A DNA stretch of 64,000 nucleotides from Nocardioides okcheonensis (GCF_020991065.1 NZ_CP087710.1:2356001-2420000), one strand, 5' to 3'. Shown: positions 41,792-50,167, counted from the stretch's first letter. The notes: generated by a model from the sequence alone, not told the origin. Program-made: numbers and translations.

Positions 41792-42367
41792 TCAGACCTG
41801 CGTGCGGTGGAAGTTCTGGTAGGACCGGCTCGGGGTCGGGCCGCGCTGGCCCTGGTAGCGCGAGCCGTACTTCTCGGAGCCGTACGGGTGCTCGCTGGCA
41901 GAGGACAGCCGGAAGAAGCAGAACTGGCCGATCTTCATCCCGGGGTAGAGCTTGATCGGGAGGGTGGCGACGTTGGCCAGCTCGAGCGTGACGTGGCCGG
42001 AGAAGCCCGGGTCCACGAAGCCGGCGGTGGCGTGGGTGAGCAGGCCGAGGCGACCGAGCGACGACTTGCCCTCGACGCGCGCGGCGATGTCGTCGGGCAG
42101 CGTGACGATCTCGTAGGTCGAGCCGAGCACGAACTCGCCGGGGTGCAGGATGAACGGCTCGTCGCCCCCGGGCTCGACCTCGCGGGTCAGGTCCGACTGG
42201 TCGGCCATCGGGTCGATGTCGGGGTAGCGGTGGTTCTCGAAGACCCGGAAGTAGCGGTCGAGGCGCACGTCGATGCTGGACGGCTGCATCATCGCGGGGT
42301 CCCACGGGTGCAGGCCGATCCGCCCGGCGTCGATCTCGGCACTGATGTCACGGTCGGAGAGCAGCAC
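41792..42367 (-). CDS. dcd: dCTP deaminase (probably bifunctional dCTP deaminase/dUTPase)
   Basis: A 191-residue trimeric enzyme supplying dUMP for thymidylate synthesis. The family core is complete: [60 protein letters not shown] then [16 protein letters not shown], and [13 protein letters not shown], with the C-terminal [20 protein letters not shown] tail that closes over the nucleotide. Actinobacterial enzymes of this type (for example mycobacterial Dcd) also hydrolyse the dUTP, so bifunctionality is inferred. GTG start at 42367, seven bases after TAGTGT on the minus strand, hence probably leaderless. Confidence 0.95.
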   Translation of the reverse strand: MLLSDRDISAEIDAGRIGLHPWDPAMMQPSSIDVRLDRYFRVFENHRYPDIDPMADQSDLTREVEPGGDEPFILHPGEFVLGSTYEIVTLPDDIAARVEGKSSLGRLGLLTHATAGFVDPGFSGHVTLELANVATLPIKLYPGMKIGQFCFFRLSSASEHPYGSEKYGSRYQGQRGPTPSRSYQNFHRTQV

Positions 42368-42423
42368 GCAGCCGACACTAGGGCACCTTTCGAGCCGCGA
42401 GGAGGGGTCGCCACAATGGATCG

Positions 42424-43185
42424 GTGACCTTCCACCGCTACGTCGCCCTGGGCGACTCGTTCACCGAAGGCGTCGGCGACCCCGACCCCTCCCGCCCCAA
42501 CGGGCTGCGCGGCTGGGCCGACCGCGTCGCCGAGGTGCTGGCGGAGCAGACCGACGACTTCGGCTACGCCAACCTCGCCATCCGCGGCCGCAAGCTCGCC
42601 CCCATCGTGGCCGAGCAGGTCGACGCCGCGATCGCGCTCGAGCCCGACCTGGTCACGATCCACGGCGGCGGCAACGACGTGCTCCGCCCGCGGGTCGACC
42701 TCGACGCGCTCGCCCGGACGTACGACGGCGCCATCTCCCGGCTGAGCGCCACCGGCGCGCGGGTCGTCATGTTCACCATCTTCGACCCGGGCGGCGGCGG
42801 CATCTACGGCCCGGTGCGCGGCCGGATGGCGATCTTCAACGAGTGGGTGCGCGAGATCGCCGACCGCCACGGCGCGACCGTGGTCGACATGTGGCGGATG
42901 CGCGACGTCGAGATCGACGGCGCGATGGACACCGACCGGATGCACCTCAACTCCTCGGGCCACGCCTACATGGCCCACGCCGTCCTCGAGGCGATCGGCG
43001 TCGAGCACGGCCGCGAGCCCGTCGTGGTCGAGCCGCTCCCGGTGCTGGCCCGCCGCGAGCAGTGGCGCGCCAACGCGCAGTGGACCCGCGAGTTCCTCGT
43101 CCCGTGGGTGCACCGCCGGATCACGGGGCGCTCGTCGGGCGACACGGTCACCCCCAAGCACCCGGGCTTCTCGAGCGTGCGCTGA
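42424..43185 (+). CDS. SGNH/GDSL-family hydrolase
   Basis: A 253-residue cytoplasmic esterase/lipase-like protein. Blocks I to V are visible: [20 protein letters not shown] (catalytic Ser in GDSF), [24 protein letters not shown] (block III GxND) and [20 protein letters not shown] (block V with the His; DxxH is DRMH). There is no signal peptide. Substrate unknown. The GTG start lies 6 bp after CACAAT (42412-42417), a leaderless layout shared with several genes here. It is followed by tRNA-Gly. Confidence 0.9.
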   Translation: MTFHRYVALGDSFTEGVGDPDPSRPNGLRGWADRVAEVLAEQTDDFGYANLAIRGRKLAPIVAEQVDAAIALEPDLVTIHGGGNDVLRPRVDLDALARTYDGAISRLSATGARVVMFTIFDPGGGGIYGPVRGRMAIFNEWVREIADRHGATVVDMWRMRDVEIDGAMDTDRMHLNSSGHAYMAHAVLEAIGVEHGREPVVVEPLPVLARREQWRANAQWTREFLVPWVHRRITGRSSGDTVTPKHPGFSSVR

Positions 43186-43227
43186 CCCCGTCGGGTAGTG
43201 TTCGGCCCGCCGTCCCCGGACGGCACT

Positions 43228-43303
43228 GCGGATGTAGCTCAGTTGGTAGAGCGCGACCTTCCCAAGGTCGATGTCGCGAGTTCGAGTCTCGTCATCCGCT
43301 CCA
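43228..43303 (+). tRNA. tRNA-Gly, anticodon CCC
   Basis: A 76-base tRNA. The 7-bp acceptor stem pairs GCGGATG (43228-43234) with CATCCGC (43293-43299), discriminator T, CCA encoded at 43301-43303. D arm GCTCAGTTGGTAGAGC; anticodon stem CGACC/GGTCG with loop TTCCCAA, anticodon at 43261-43263; T arm with GTTCGAGTC. It reads GGG codons. A TAGTGT hexamer at 43196-43201 may be its -10. A family A hairpin begins 34 bp after the 3' end and probably terminates it. Confidence 0.97.
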
Positions 43304-43337
43304 CGTGTCCCTCGCGGCTCGTCCACAGGCCGCTGCG

Positions 43338-43398
43338 GTAGTCCGCTGCAGTCGGCCGGTCCGGCGGGCCCGTCGACCGGCCGATCGCAGCGGACTAC
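43338..43398. repeat. 61-bp intergenic inverted repeat, family A copy 3
   Basis: Left arm 43338-43360, spacer 15 bp, right arm 43376-43398; 21 of 23 positions pair. It is 34 bp downstream of tRNA-Gly and probably its terminator. GTCCACAGG occurs on both sides (about 43321 and 43407), a DnaA-box-like sequence also found near the other copies. Confidence 0.9.
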
Positions 43399-43527
43399 CC
43401 CTGGGCGTCCACAGGCGTACGCCCCGCGCGCCCGCCCCCGGCCGTCCCGGCCGCCCCTGCGCGCCCGCCCCGGCCGCCTCGCCCGCGCCCGCCGCCCCCG
43501 CCCCGGCCGCGCCCTCGCGCCTCGCGT
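43399..43527. other. C-rich low-complexity intergenic segment
   Basis: The 389-bp gap between tRNA-Gly and the C39-like gene holds family A copy 3, this strongly C-biased stretch on the plus strand (runs of CCGCCC and GCCCGC with almost no A or T) and the divergent family A member at 43528-43586. I see no plausible gene; the open frames are Pro/Arg/Ala low complexity without ribosome sites. A C-rich, G-poor transcript region could be a Rho-type loading site, which is speculative. Confidence 0.5.
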
Positions 43528-43586
43528 TAGTCCGTATCAACAGGCGCCTCGTCGGTGCGCCCGGAGGCGCCGTTCGACACGGACTA
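43528..43586. repeat. Divergent inverted repeat sharing the TAGTCCG ends (family A-like)
   Basis: Left arm 43528-43550 and right arm 43564-43586, 23 bp each with a 13-bp spacer; 19 of 23 pair. The outer ends TAGTCCG/CGGACTA and the arm length match family A, but the inner sequence differs (AGGCGCCTC/GAGGCGCC). It lies 107 bp before the C39-like gene and 130 bp after copy 3. Confidence 0.75.
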
Positions 43587-43692
43587 TCGGGCTGGGCGAA
43601 CTACTGCGATGTAACTCCTGGTGCGACTTGCACCTCGTGTGACCAGAGGGGACAGTGGGACGTCCGCTTCACCGGATCGAGGTTCCTTCCCC

Positions 43693-44946
43693 ATGCGTCT
43701 TCCCCCGCCCCTCCCCCGCCTCCTGCCCCGGCCCGCCGCCCGCGCGCTCGCCCACCGGATCGCCTCGGACGACGCGCGCCGCCCGCTGTGGCGCCACCCC
43801 GCCGGCATCGCCGCTGCCGCCCTCGCGCTCACCCTGGGCGCCGTGCCGTTCCTGCCCGACGGCGACGCCGAGCAGGGCGCGATCGTGCCCAGCGCGGAGT
43901 CCACCGGCTCGCCCGGCGCCGTCGGTCGCGGCACCGTCACGCCGGAGATGCAGGCGGAGATCGACCGTGTCGTCGCGGAGGGCGCCCTGCTCGACCGCGC
44001 CAACGGCCGCACCGCCCGGGCGCTCGCCGCGGTGCGGTGCGCGAGCTTCGAGGGGCAGCGCTACTGCCTCGGCTTCGGCTGGACCAACCAGTCCCGCGAG
44101 GCGCTCGCCGCCCGGCTGCAGGCGCGTCCCGTGCTCGGCCGCGAGCGCACCGGCGACCTCGACGCCGCCGCCCTGGTGGCCCGCAGCGCCGGCCTCGGCA
44201 CCACCGCACGAGCGGAAGCCGACCGCGCCGAGCTCACGGCCGCCGCGCAGGCCGTCGGCAAGGTCTGGATGCTGCGCCACGAGATCCAGGGCGTGGAGCT
44301 GCCCGCGGACTTCGCCGCCCGGCACCCCGAGGTCGCCGCCGCGACCGACCCGCAGGCGCGCGGTGGCTTCGGCGGGTCCTACCCCGAGCGCTCGAAGATC
44401 CTCACCAGCAAGGTCGCCCGGGCCCAGAACCAGACGTACTGGTGCGGCCCCGCGACCATGCAGGCGATCGGCTGGGCCGACGACCGGAAGCGCAGGAGCC
44501 AGTCCTACTGGGCGCGCCGACTCGGCACCACGACCGCCGGCACCGCGATCACCGACATGGTGCGCGTGGTCAACGACAAGACCGGCTACGACGACGAGTC
44601 CCACGCCGGGCCCTACATCGCCCTCGACATCAGCGACCTCACGTTCAAGCAGTGGTACCGGCTGATGATGCGCCACGTGCACGACTACCGGGCGCCGGTC
44701 GTGCTGCACCCGGTCCTGCTCAAGCAGTTCTACCCCTACCTCGACGACGACGCGAGCGGGCACTTCCAGGTCGGCCGCGGCTTCGACCAGAACCCCGGCG
44801 GCAACCCGCAGCTCGGCTACTTCGAGCCGTGGGACCAGTCGAAGTTCGACCCGAGCGAGCCCGCGATCGGCCGCGTCCAGTGGCGCAACGCGTACCGGTC
44901 CTACCGCGCCAACCTCGCCCACTTCCAGCACAACGTCGGCGTCTGA
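43693..44946 (+). CDS. Secreted C39-like (papain-fold) peptidase
   Basis: A 417-residue exported protein. A charged start and a hydrophobic helix (HPAGIAAAALALTLGAVPFL, about 35-55) form a signal anchor. The C-terminal domain begins with AQNQTYWCGPATMQAIGWAD, which places the catalytic Cys in the QxxYWCGPA pattern of the C39-like family. The histidine is probably in DDASGHFQVGRGFDQNPGG and a later Asp/Asn follows. The N-terminal extension (RCASFEGQRYCLGFGWTN) carries two cysteines. Target unknown; cell-wall or peptide processing is possible. The ATG at 43693 is the first after the intergenic repeats. A lipoprotein gene follows after one base. Confidence 0.82.
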   Translation: MRLPPPLPRLLPRPAARALAHRIASDDARRPLWRHPAGIAAAALALTLGAVPFLPDGDAEQGAIVPSAESTGSPGAVGRGTVTPEMQAEIDRVVAEGALLDRANGRTARALAAVRCASFEGQRYCLGFGWTNQSREALAARLQARPVLGRERTGDLDAAALVARSAGLGTTARAEADRAELTAAAQAVGKVWMLRHEIQGVELPADFAARHPEVAAATDPQARGGFGGSYPERSKILTSKVARAQNQTYWCGPATMQAIGWADDRKRRSQSYWARRLGTTTAGTAITDMVRVVNDKTGYDDESHAGPYIALDISDLTFKQWYRLMMRHVHDYRAPVVLHPVLLKQFYPYLDDDASGHFQVGRGFDQNPGGNPQLGYFEPWDQSKFDPSEPAIGRVQWRNAYRSYRANLAHFQHNVGV

Positions 44947-44947
44947 G

Positions 44948-46048
44948 GTGCGGCGTACGACCCTCGCGCTCGCCCTGCTGCTCGCCCTCACGGCCTGCGG
45001 CACCGACGCCGAGCCGACGCCCGGACGACCGGGTGAGTCGTCGAGCAGCGCACCGGCGGACGACCCCGGCAGCGGACCGGTCGGCGGGACCCGTGACGAC
45101 CCGACGCTCGTCGAGCCCACCGAGGCGCTGCTCGACTGGCAGGACACCGGCGTCCCGGCCGGTGTCGGCCTCGTCAGGGGACCCGAGTGGGAGGCGCTCG
45201 CCGACGAGGGCGACACCCGCGTCGAGATCCGGCGCGACGGCACGTCCGTCGACGTCGCCGCGGGCAGTGGCCGCACGATCTCCGAGGTCCTGCTGAGCGA
45301 GGACTGGGCGGTCGTCGTCAAGCAGGACACGGCCGAGACCGCGCCCAGCCAGGTGGTCGCGGTCGACCTCGCCACCGGCGAGCAGCGCGAGGTCGTCTCC
45401 CCCGCCGCGGCCAGCGGCGGCTCGTGGGCGCTCACCGCGGGCGACCTCTACTTCCCGACCTACGGCGACGACCGGGCGTACTGCCTCGCGACCGTCGCGC
45501 TCGCCGACAGCAACGGCGAGGACGGCTGGTGCGCCCCCGACCGGTCGGGCTTCTCGGGCCTGACCGCGAGCGCGGACGGCGTCGGGATCATGACCTTCGA
45601 CGACGCCCGTCCCGTCGCCTGCCGCACCCTCAACCTCCTCGACGGCAGCGGCCTGCCGCAGCCCGTCGAGGGCCCCACCGAGTGCCTCGGCTGGGACGTC
45701 GCGGCCACCCCCGACGGCGTCGTGTGGTCGGAGGTCCCGAAGCCGCGCCGGCAGGAGGAGGCCCACCTCTACGCCTCGGTCGACGGCTCCTTCCTCGACC
45801 TCGGCCCCGGCACGACGGGCAGCGCGCTGCCGTGCGGCGGCTCGGTGTTCTTCGTCCGCGACCCGCAAGGTGCCGACGAGCCCGCGCGGCTGATGCGCTG
45901 GACTCCCGACCACACGCTCGAGGTGGCCTACGAGTCCGCGTCGACCGGCAACGCGTTCCTCGGCGAGCCGGTCTGCGGGGGCGGTGTGGTGACCCTCTCG
46001 TCGTTCGGGGAGCAGGGGGACGAGCAGGTCTGGGCTAGCGTCGGGTGA
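44948..46048 (+). CDS. Secreted lipoprotein, beta-propeller-like
   Basis: A 366-residue lipoprotein with a short signal (RRTTLALALLLALTACG, lipobox LTAC), a Ser/Pro/Gly linker, and a beta-rich domain with recurring strands such as TISEVLLSEDWAVVVKQDT, GGSWALTAGDLYFPTYGDDR and WDVAATPDGVVWSEVPKPRR, suggestive of propeller blades. Paired cysteines (YCLATV/GWCAPD, ACRTLN/ECLGWD) may form disulfides. Not recognised. It starts one base after the C39-like peptidase stop and is followed one base later by the DUF2461 gene; the first two are probably co-expressed. Confidence 0.78.
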   Translation: MRRTTLALALLLALTACGTDAEPTPGRPGESSSSAPADDPGSGPVGGTRDDPTLVEPTEALLDWQDTGVPAGVGLVRGPEWEALADEGDTRVEIRRDGTSVDVAAGSGRTISEVLLSEDWAVVVKQDTAETAPSQVVAVDLATGEQREVVSPAAASGGSWALTAGDLYFPTYGDDRAYCLATVALADSNGEDGWCAPDRSGFSGLTASADGVGIMTFDDARPVACRTLNLLDGSGLPQPVEGPTECLGWDVAATPDGVVWSEVPKPRRQEEAHLYASVDGSFLDLGPGTTGSALPCGGSVFFVRDPQGADEPARLMRWTPDHTLEVAYESASTGNAFLGEPVCGGGVVTLSSFGEQGDEQVWASVG

Positions 46049-46049
46049 C

Positions 46050-46688
46050 GTGAGCTTCACCGGATTCCCCGTCGCCGCGCTCGACTTCTACGACGACCTC
46101 GAGGTCGACAACACCAAGTCGTTCTGGGAGGCGCACAAGCACGTCTGGCAGGAGTCGGTGCAGGCGCCGATGAAGGCGCTGATGGCCGCACTGGAGCCGG
46201 AGTTCGGCAGCGCCAAGGTGTTCCGCCCCTACCGCGACGTGCGCTTCGCCAAGGACAAGACGCCCTACAAGACCCACCAGGGTGCGTTCGTCGGCGTGGC
46301 GCCGGCGACCGGGTGGTACTTCGAGATCTCGCCGCGCGGCACCCGCGTCGGCGGCGGGTTCTACGACGCCGACGGGCCGCGGCTCGCCGCGGTCCGCGAG
46401 GCGATGGCCGACGAGAAGACCGGGAAGGCGCTCGACCGGCTGCTGCGGCGACTGGAGAAGGGCGGCTTCGAGGTCGGCGGCGAGCAGCTCAAGACCTCGC
46501 CGCGCGGCTACCCCGCCGACCACCCGCGCATCCACCTGCTGCGCCACAAGCAGCTCTTCGTCGGTCGGTCCTACGGCTTCGAGGCCGACGCGCTCGACGC
46601 GGGGCTCGTCGACCGGGTCCGCGAAGACTGGCGGGCACTGCGGCCGCTGCTGACCTGGCTGTCGGCCGTGCAGGTCGACCGCTACTAG
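46050..46688 (+). CDS. DUF2461/TIGR02453 family protein
   Basis: A 212-residue cytoplasmic protein with the DUF2461 pattern: FTGFPVAALDFYDDLEVDNT followed by KSFWEAHK, FRPYRDVRFAKDKTPYKTHQ, YFEISPRGTRVGGGFYDADG and KTSPRGYPADHPRIHLLRHK. The family is widespread with no established biochemical role. GTG start. TAGCGT lies 8 bp upstream. It ends with a 4-bp overlap with the convergent membrane-protein gene. Confidence 0.9.
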   Translation: MSFTGFPVAALDFYDDLEVDNTKSFWEAHKHVWQESVQAPMKALMAALEPEFGSAKVFRPYRDVRFAKDKTPYKTHQGAFVGVAPATGWYFEISPRGTRVGGGFYDADGPRLAAVREAMADEKTGKALDRLLRRLEKGGFEVGGEQLKTSPRGYPADHPRIHLLRHKQLFVGRSYGFEADALDAGLVDRVREDWRALRPLLTWLSAVQVDRY

Positions 46689-47464
46689 GCGTACCAGGCC
46701 TCGCTGGTGGCGAGCGCCTCGAGCTGCTCGATGGTGAGGACGGGGGCGTCGGCGACCACCTCGCCCTCCTTCTCGACCGCGGTGTTGCGGGCGATCACGT
46801 CGATCTGCCAGCCGTCGGCGGTGCCGAGCGTGACGGTCCGCTCCTGGTAGGCGGGCGACCCGCCGCCGCTGGCGTACGCCTCCTGGCGCAGCAGCCGCGA
46901 GCCGTCGGGCAGCGTGGTGCAGTCGACGTCGGGCGCCGGCTCGCAGACGACGCTCGGCGCGAGCGGCTCGCCACCGTCCAGGACGACGACCGGGTTGTTG
47001 TACCAGCGGATCCTGAACGAGACCTGCGCGCCCTCGACCGTCGCGTAGTAGAGCCGCGGCAGGTCCTGGCCGGACTGGTCGACCTCGACGGAGCGCACCT
47101 CGGTGGCGCCGGTCATCTCGCGGAGGGCGTCGGCCATCTGCTGCGGTGGCACCAGGGGGCGCAGCTCGTCGGCGGGTGGCGGGCGGTCGGGATTGGCGGC
47201 GCGGGTGGTGACGGCGTCGCGCCGGTCGGCGACCTCGGTCTCGGCGCCGCGCCCGTCGGGGTCGCCGAGCTGGGGTACGACGGCCGCCAGCGTGCCGATG
47301 ACGCCGATCACGGCCAGCGAGGCGACCGTCGTACCGATCCTGGCGCGGCGCTGCCTGGCGCGACCGCGGGTGATGCCGCCGCCGACCAGGCGGTCGACGT
47401 CGGGGGTGAGGCCGTCACTGGCACGGCGGAGGAGCTCGGTGACGCCGGATTCGTCGGTGGGCAT
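46685..47464 (-). CDS. Single-pass membrane protein paired with the SigE-type sigma factor
   Basis: A 259-residue protein. The cytoplasmic N-terminus (ESGVTELLRRASDGLTPDVD, then a basic GRARQRRARIG) precedes one membrane helix (TTVASLAVIGVIGTLAAVVP), with an extracytoplasmic domain containing YQERTVTLGTADGWQIDVIA. This layout is typical of genes following SigE-family sigma factors in actinobacteria and suggests an anti-sigma or sensor role, although no zinc HxxxCxxC motif is visible. It starts 9 bp after the sigma factor stop. A role in controlling the sigma factor is inferred. Confidence 0.8.
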   Translation of the reverse strand: MPTDESGVTELLRRASDGLTPDVDRLVGGGITRGRARQRRARIGTTVASLAVIGVIGTLAAVVPQLGDPDGRGAETEVADRRDAVTTRAANPDRPPPADELRPLVPPQQMADALREMTGATEVRSVEVDQSGQDLPRLYYATVEGAQVSFRIRWYNNPVVVLDGGEPLAPSVVCEPAPDVDCTTLPDGSRLLRQEAYASGGGSPAYQERTVTLGTADGWQIDVIARNTAVEKEGEVVADAPVLTIEQLEALATSEAWYA

Positions 47465-47472
47465 GGGATCTC

Positions 47473-47979
47473 CTAGATCTCGAGCAGGTCTCGGAGGGAC
47501 GGGCCCAGCACGGCACGGAGACGCTCGAGGGCGCGGAGCGTCCGGTTGCGCACGGCACCCGGACTCACCCCGAGGGCGTCCGCGGTGTCGGCGACCGACA
47601 CGTCCTCGAGGTAGCGCAGCACCAGGACCGCGCGGTCCAGGGGTGCCAGCTGGGCGAGCGCGTCGCGGAGGGCGAGCGAGGTGGCGGCGTCCCCACCCTG
47701 CTCCACGGTCTCCGGCAGCGTCTCGGTCGGTGTCTCGTGGTTGCTGCGACGGCGCTGGGCGCTGATGAAGGTGCGCGTCAACGTCGTGTGTGCGTAGGCG
47801 ACCGGGTGCTCGATCGGGCCGCCCAGGCGACGGTGCCACCGGACGTAGACCTTGGCCAGCGTCTCCTGGACGAGGTCCTCGGCCCGGTGGGCGTCGCCGC
47901 ACATCAGCCACGCGGCGCGGTAGAGCTGGGGGGTGCGCGCGATGGCGAACTCCTCGAACTCCTCCGTCGAGCGGGGCAT
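47473..47979 (-). CDS. SigE-family (ECF) RNA polymerase sigma factor
   Basis: A 168-residue sigma factor with regions 2 and 4 only. Region 2: YRAAWLMCGDAHRAEDLVQE then TLAKVYVRWHRR. Region 4: LAQLAPLDRAVLVLRYLEDV and SVADTADALGVSPGAVRNRT, the helix-turn-helix. This is the TIGR02983 SigE-family pattern common in Nocardioides and Streptomyces, often in many copies per genome. It is followed by its membrane partner. Targets unknown. Confidence 0.9.
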   Translation of the reverse strand: MPRSTEEFEEFAIARTPQLYRAAWLMCGDAHRAEDLVQETLAKVYVRWHRRLGGPIEHPVAYAHTTLTRTFISAQRRRSNHETPTETLPETVEQGGDAATSLALRDALAQLAPLDRAVLVLRYLEDVSVADTADALGVSPGAVRNRTLRALERLRAVLGPSLRDLLEI

Positions 47980-48134
47980 GTCTCTCCCTGGGTTGTTCCG
48001 GCGTCAACGATGAGACGCACGGGAGCGCCGTCGCGTCACACCACCGTAGGCACGGGCGGCGTCGCCGCGCGGAGTTCGACCGGGCGTGGGCGCGCGTTCA
48101 CCCGCCCGTCGCGCCGCCGGCGCACGCTCACCGC

Positions 48135-48671
48135 ATGGCCAAGCGACTGCTCCTCCTGCACATCGGCCCCGGCCCCGTCGACGTCCGCGCCATGGCGGGC
48201 ACGCTCGCCCTGGGCGCGGTGGCGGTGCCCGACGTCAGCCCGGTGACGCTGCACCACGCCGGCCTCGAGCTGACCCGGACGCACAAGGCAGCGGGCCTCA
48301 GGCGCAAGCAGGTCGAGGGCGCCTGGGCGCGGGTGTGCCGGCGTGCCTGGAAGTCGCGCGCCGACTGCTTCGTGAGCGTCCCGGAGCTCGTCGACGCCAC
48401 GCCCGAGCAGGTCGCGCTGGCGCTCGACGGGCTGGCCGGCCTGCGGGTCGTGCTGGTCGTGACGAGCGGGTTCTCCTCCGCGCCGCCCGAGGCGTGGACC
48501 TCGCAGGTCGACACCGCGCGGACGCACGTGCTCCCCGCACGGCTCACCGACGAGCAGCTCGCCGCCCAGGTCGCGCGGATCGCGCTGATCGAGCAGGAGG
48601 CGCGCCTCGACAAGCGCCTCGCCCGAGTCGGTCGCCGGCGCAAGCAGCTCACGCGGCGACTCGCCGCCTGA
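48135..48671 (+). CDS. Unknown 178-residue cytoplasmic protein
   Basis: Not assigned to a family. It begins MAKRLLLLHIGPGPVDVRAM, which looks like the first strand and loop of an alpha/beta nucleotide-binding or sulfotransferase-like fold, continues RKQVEGAWARVCRRAWKSRA and LDGLAGLRVVLVVTSGFSSA, and ends in a basic helix (EARLDKRLARVGRRRKQLTR). CACGCT (48123-48128) lies 6 bp before the ATG and no ribosome site is present, matching the leaderless genes in this window. The C-terminal stretch could bind nucleic acid or phosphate. It ends 15 bp before the convergent Rrf2 gene. Confidence 0.7.
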   Translation: MAKRLLLLHIGPGPVDVRAMAGTLALGAVAVPDVSPVTLHHAGLELTRTHKAAGLRRKQVEGAWARVCRRAWKSRADCFVSVPELVDATPEQVALALDGLAGLRVVLVVTSGFSSAPPEAWTSQVDTARTHVLPARLTDEQLAAQVARIALIEQEARLDKRLARVGRRRKQLTRRLAA

Positions 48672-48686
48672 GGTGCGCCGCACCCG

Positions 48687-49145
48687 TCAGTGCGGCTGCC
48701 AGGCGTCCTCGTCCTCGGTGAGCGCCTTCACGCCCTGCGGCAGCGTGCCGTCGGCGAGGTCCTGGATGGTGACCTGCTCGAACACCGAGCGCAGCGAGCT
48801 GCGCGCGGCGATCCAGACGTGCTGGAGGACCTCGGCGGACTGGTCGTACTCGACCGCCTCGGGGCGCAGGCCGTAGACCGACACCAGCGGGCCGTCGACG
48901 GCGCGGATGACGTCGGCGACGGTCACCGACTCGGGCTTGCGGGCGAAGCGCCAGCCGCCGGACTGGCCGCGCTGCGACACCACGACGTCGGCGCGTCGGA
49001 GGTCGGCGAGGATCGCCTGGAGGAAGCCGTGCGGGATGCCCTGGGCACGGCCGAGCTGCTCGGCGCTGACGGCGGCACCGTCCGCGCGCACCGCGATCTC
49101 GATGAGGGCCCTGAGGGCGTAGTCGGCTTTGGCGGAGACGCGCAT
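48687..49145 (-). CDS. Rrf2-family transcriptional regulator
   Basis: A 152-residue winged-helix regulator: MRVSAKADYALRALIEIAVR, the recognition region GIPHGFLQAILADLRRADVV, and VVSQRGQSGGWRFARKPESV, followed by a dimerisation helix (EVLQHVWIAARSSLRSVFEQ). No cysteine occurs in the protein, so it cannot hold an Fe-S cluster as IscR or NsrR do; a CymR-like sulfur-responsive role is more likely given the adjacent TauE/SafE gene. GACAAAC occurs just upstream of its own ATG and also at the tauE promoter. Confidence 0.88.
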   Translation of the reverse strand: MRVSAKADYALRALIEIAVRADGAAVSAEQLGRAQGIPHGFLQAILADLRRADVVVSQRGQSGGWRFARKPESVTVADVIRAVDGPLVSVYGLRPEAVEYDQSAEVLQHVWIAARSSLRSVFEQVTIQDLADGTLPQGVKALTEDEDAWQPH

Positions 49146-49210
49146 AAGGCCAGTTTGTCAGATGTGTCGGTCCAGACAGTGCTCGTTGGCTCCACCGGTC
49201 CTCCACACAC

Positions 49211-49240
49211 GTACGCCGCCACCCCGCAGGGGCGGGAGGC
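49211..49240 (-). terminator. GC-rich dyad after the TauE/SafE stop
   Basis: Plus-strand CCGCC-A-CCCCGC ... GGGGCGGGA-GGCGG forms an imperfect hairpin between the leftward TauE/SafE gene and the Rrf2 gene. It is probably a terminator or attenuator; the interior pairing is imperfect. Confidence 0.4.
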
Positions 49241-49264
49241 GGCGGCGCGCGTGCGGGACGCAGG

Positions 49265-50167
49265 TCAGGCGGAGACGGGCTCCAGGTCAGGGTCGTCGAG
49301 GCCCTGCGCACGGGCGGCGCGCTCCTGGCGGACCGCCCAGGTGATGCCGGTGACCCAGAGCACGAAGACGACGGCGGCGACGACCGCGATGCCGACGCCG
49401 GGCACGCCGACGGCCTCGAGCAGGGTCTTGGAGTTGGTGAGGATGATCAGGCCACCGGCGGCGACACCGAGGACGCGGGCGGCGAGGTGCTTGACCAGCC
49501 AGGCGGCGATCGGGGCGGCGATCACACCGCCGACGAGCAGCGCACCGGCGTAGCCCCAGTTGATCCCGGCCGAGCCGAGGCCGAGGAGGAAGCCGAGCGA
49601 GGCGCCGACGGCGACCACGAACTCGGAGGTGTCGATCGAGCCGACCACCTTGCGGGGCTCGAGGCGGCCGCTGGAGAGCAACGAGGTGGTGCCGACCGGG
49701 CCCCAGCCGCCGCCGCCGACGGCGTCGAGGGTGCCGGCGACGAGGCCCATCGGGGCGAGGAACCACGCGGAGGGGTGGCCCTTGAAGGTCGGGCGCGCGC
49801 CGCCGAGCTTGAGGAAGCGGTAGACGACGTAGAAGCCGAGGCTGAGCAGGATCACCGCGACGACCGGCTTGGCGACGGCGGCGTCGAGGTTCGACAGGAG
49901 CGTCGCACCGGCGAAGGCGCCGACGAACCCGGGCAGCGCCAGGATCGAGACGGTGCGCCAGTCGACGTTGCCGAACTTGTGGTGCGAGGCGCCGGAGACC
50001 AGCGAGGTGCCGAGCTCCGAGAAGTGGACGGCGGCGGAGGCGGCGGCCGGAGCGACGCCCGCGGCGAGCAGCAGCGTCGAGGACGTGACGCCGTAGGCCA
50101 TGCCGAGCGAGCCGTCGATGAGCTGGGCGATGAGGCCCACGAAGCCGAGAACGATGAGCTTGCGCAT
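49265..50167 (-). CDS. TauE/SafE-family sulfite or organosulfonate permease
   Basis: A 300-residue membrane protein with about eight helices in two repeats (LIVLGFVGLIAQLIDGSLGM opens repeat 1; LVAGTLDAVGGGGWGPVGTT opens repeat 2). The paired GSLGMAYG and GGGGWGPV motifs are typical of the DUF81/TauE family, which exports or imports sulfite, sulfoacetate or related anions. The start at 50167 has AAAGGAG upstream. It is preceded by a promoter with -35 TTGTCT and -10 TACTCT 17 bp apart, with a GACAAAC site over the start. The adjacent Rrf2 gene suggests control by sulfur status. Confidence 0.9.
   Translation of the reverse strand: MRKLIVLGFVGLIAQLIDGSLGMAYGVTSSTLLLAAGVAPAAASAAVHFSELGTSLVSGASHHKFGNVDWRTVSILALPGFVGAFAGATLLSNLDAAVAKPVVAVILLSLGFYVVYRFLKLGGARPTFKGHPSAWFLAPMGLVAGTLDAVGGGGWGPVGTTSLLSSGRLEPRKVVGSIDTSEFVVAVGASLGFLLGLGSAGINWGYAGALLVGGVIAAPIAAWLVKHLAARVLGVAAGGLIILTNSKTLLEAVGVPGVGIAVVAAVVFVLWVTGITWAVRQERAARAQGLDDPDLEPVSA

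Noticed and set aside
43320..43416. TCCACA sequences near the family A repeats as a replication origin (DnaA boxes)
   Set aside because: Only two or so loose matches flank each copy, with no dnaA, dnaN or AT-rich unwinding region nearby. They are more likely part of an extended imperfect dyad.
43228..43586. tRNA-Gly plus nearby repeats as an attachment site of an integrative element
   Set aside because: No integrase, excisionase or second copy of the tRNA 3' end is present, and the repeats also occur far from tRNA genes.
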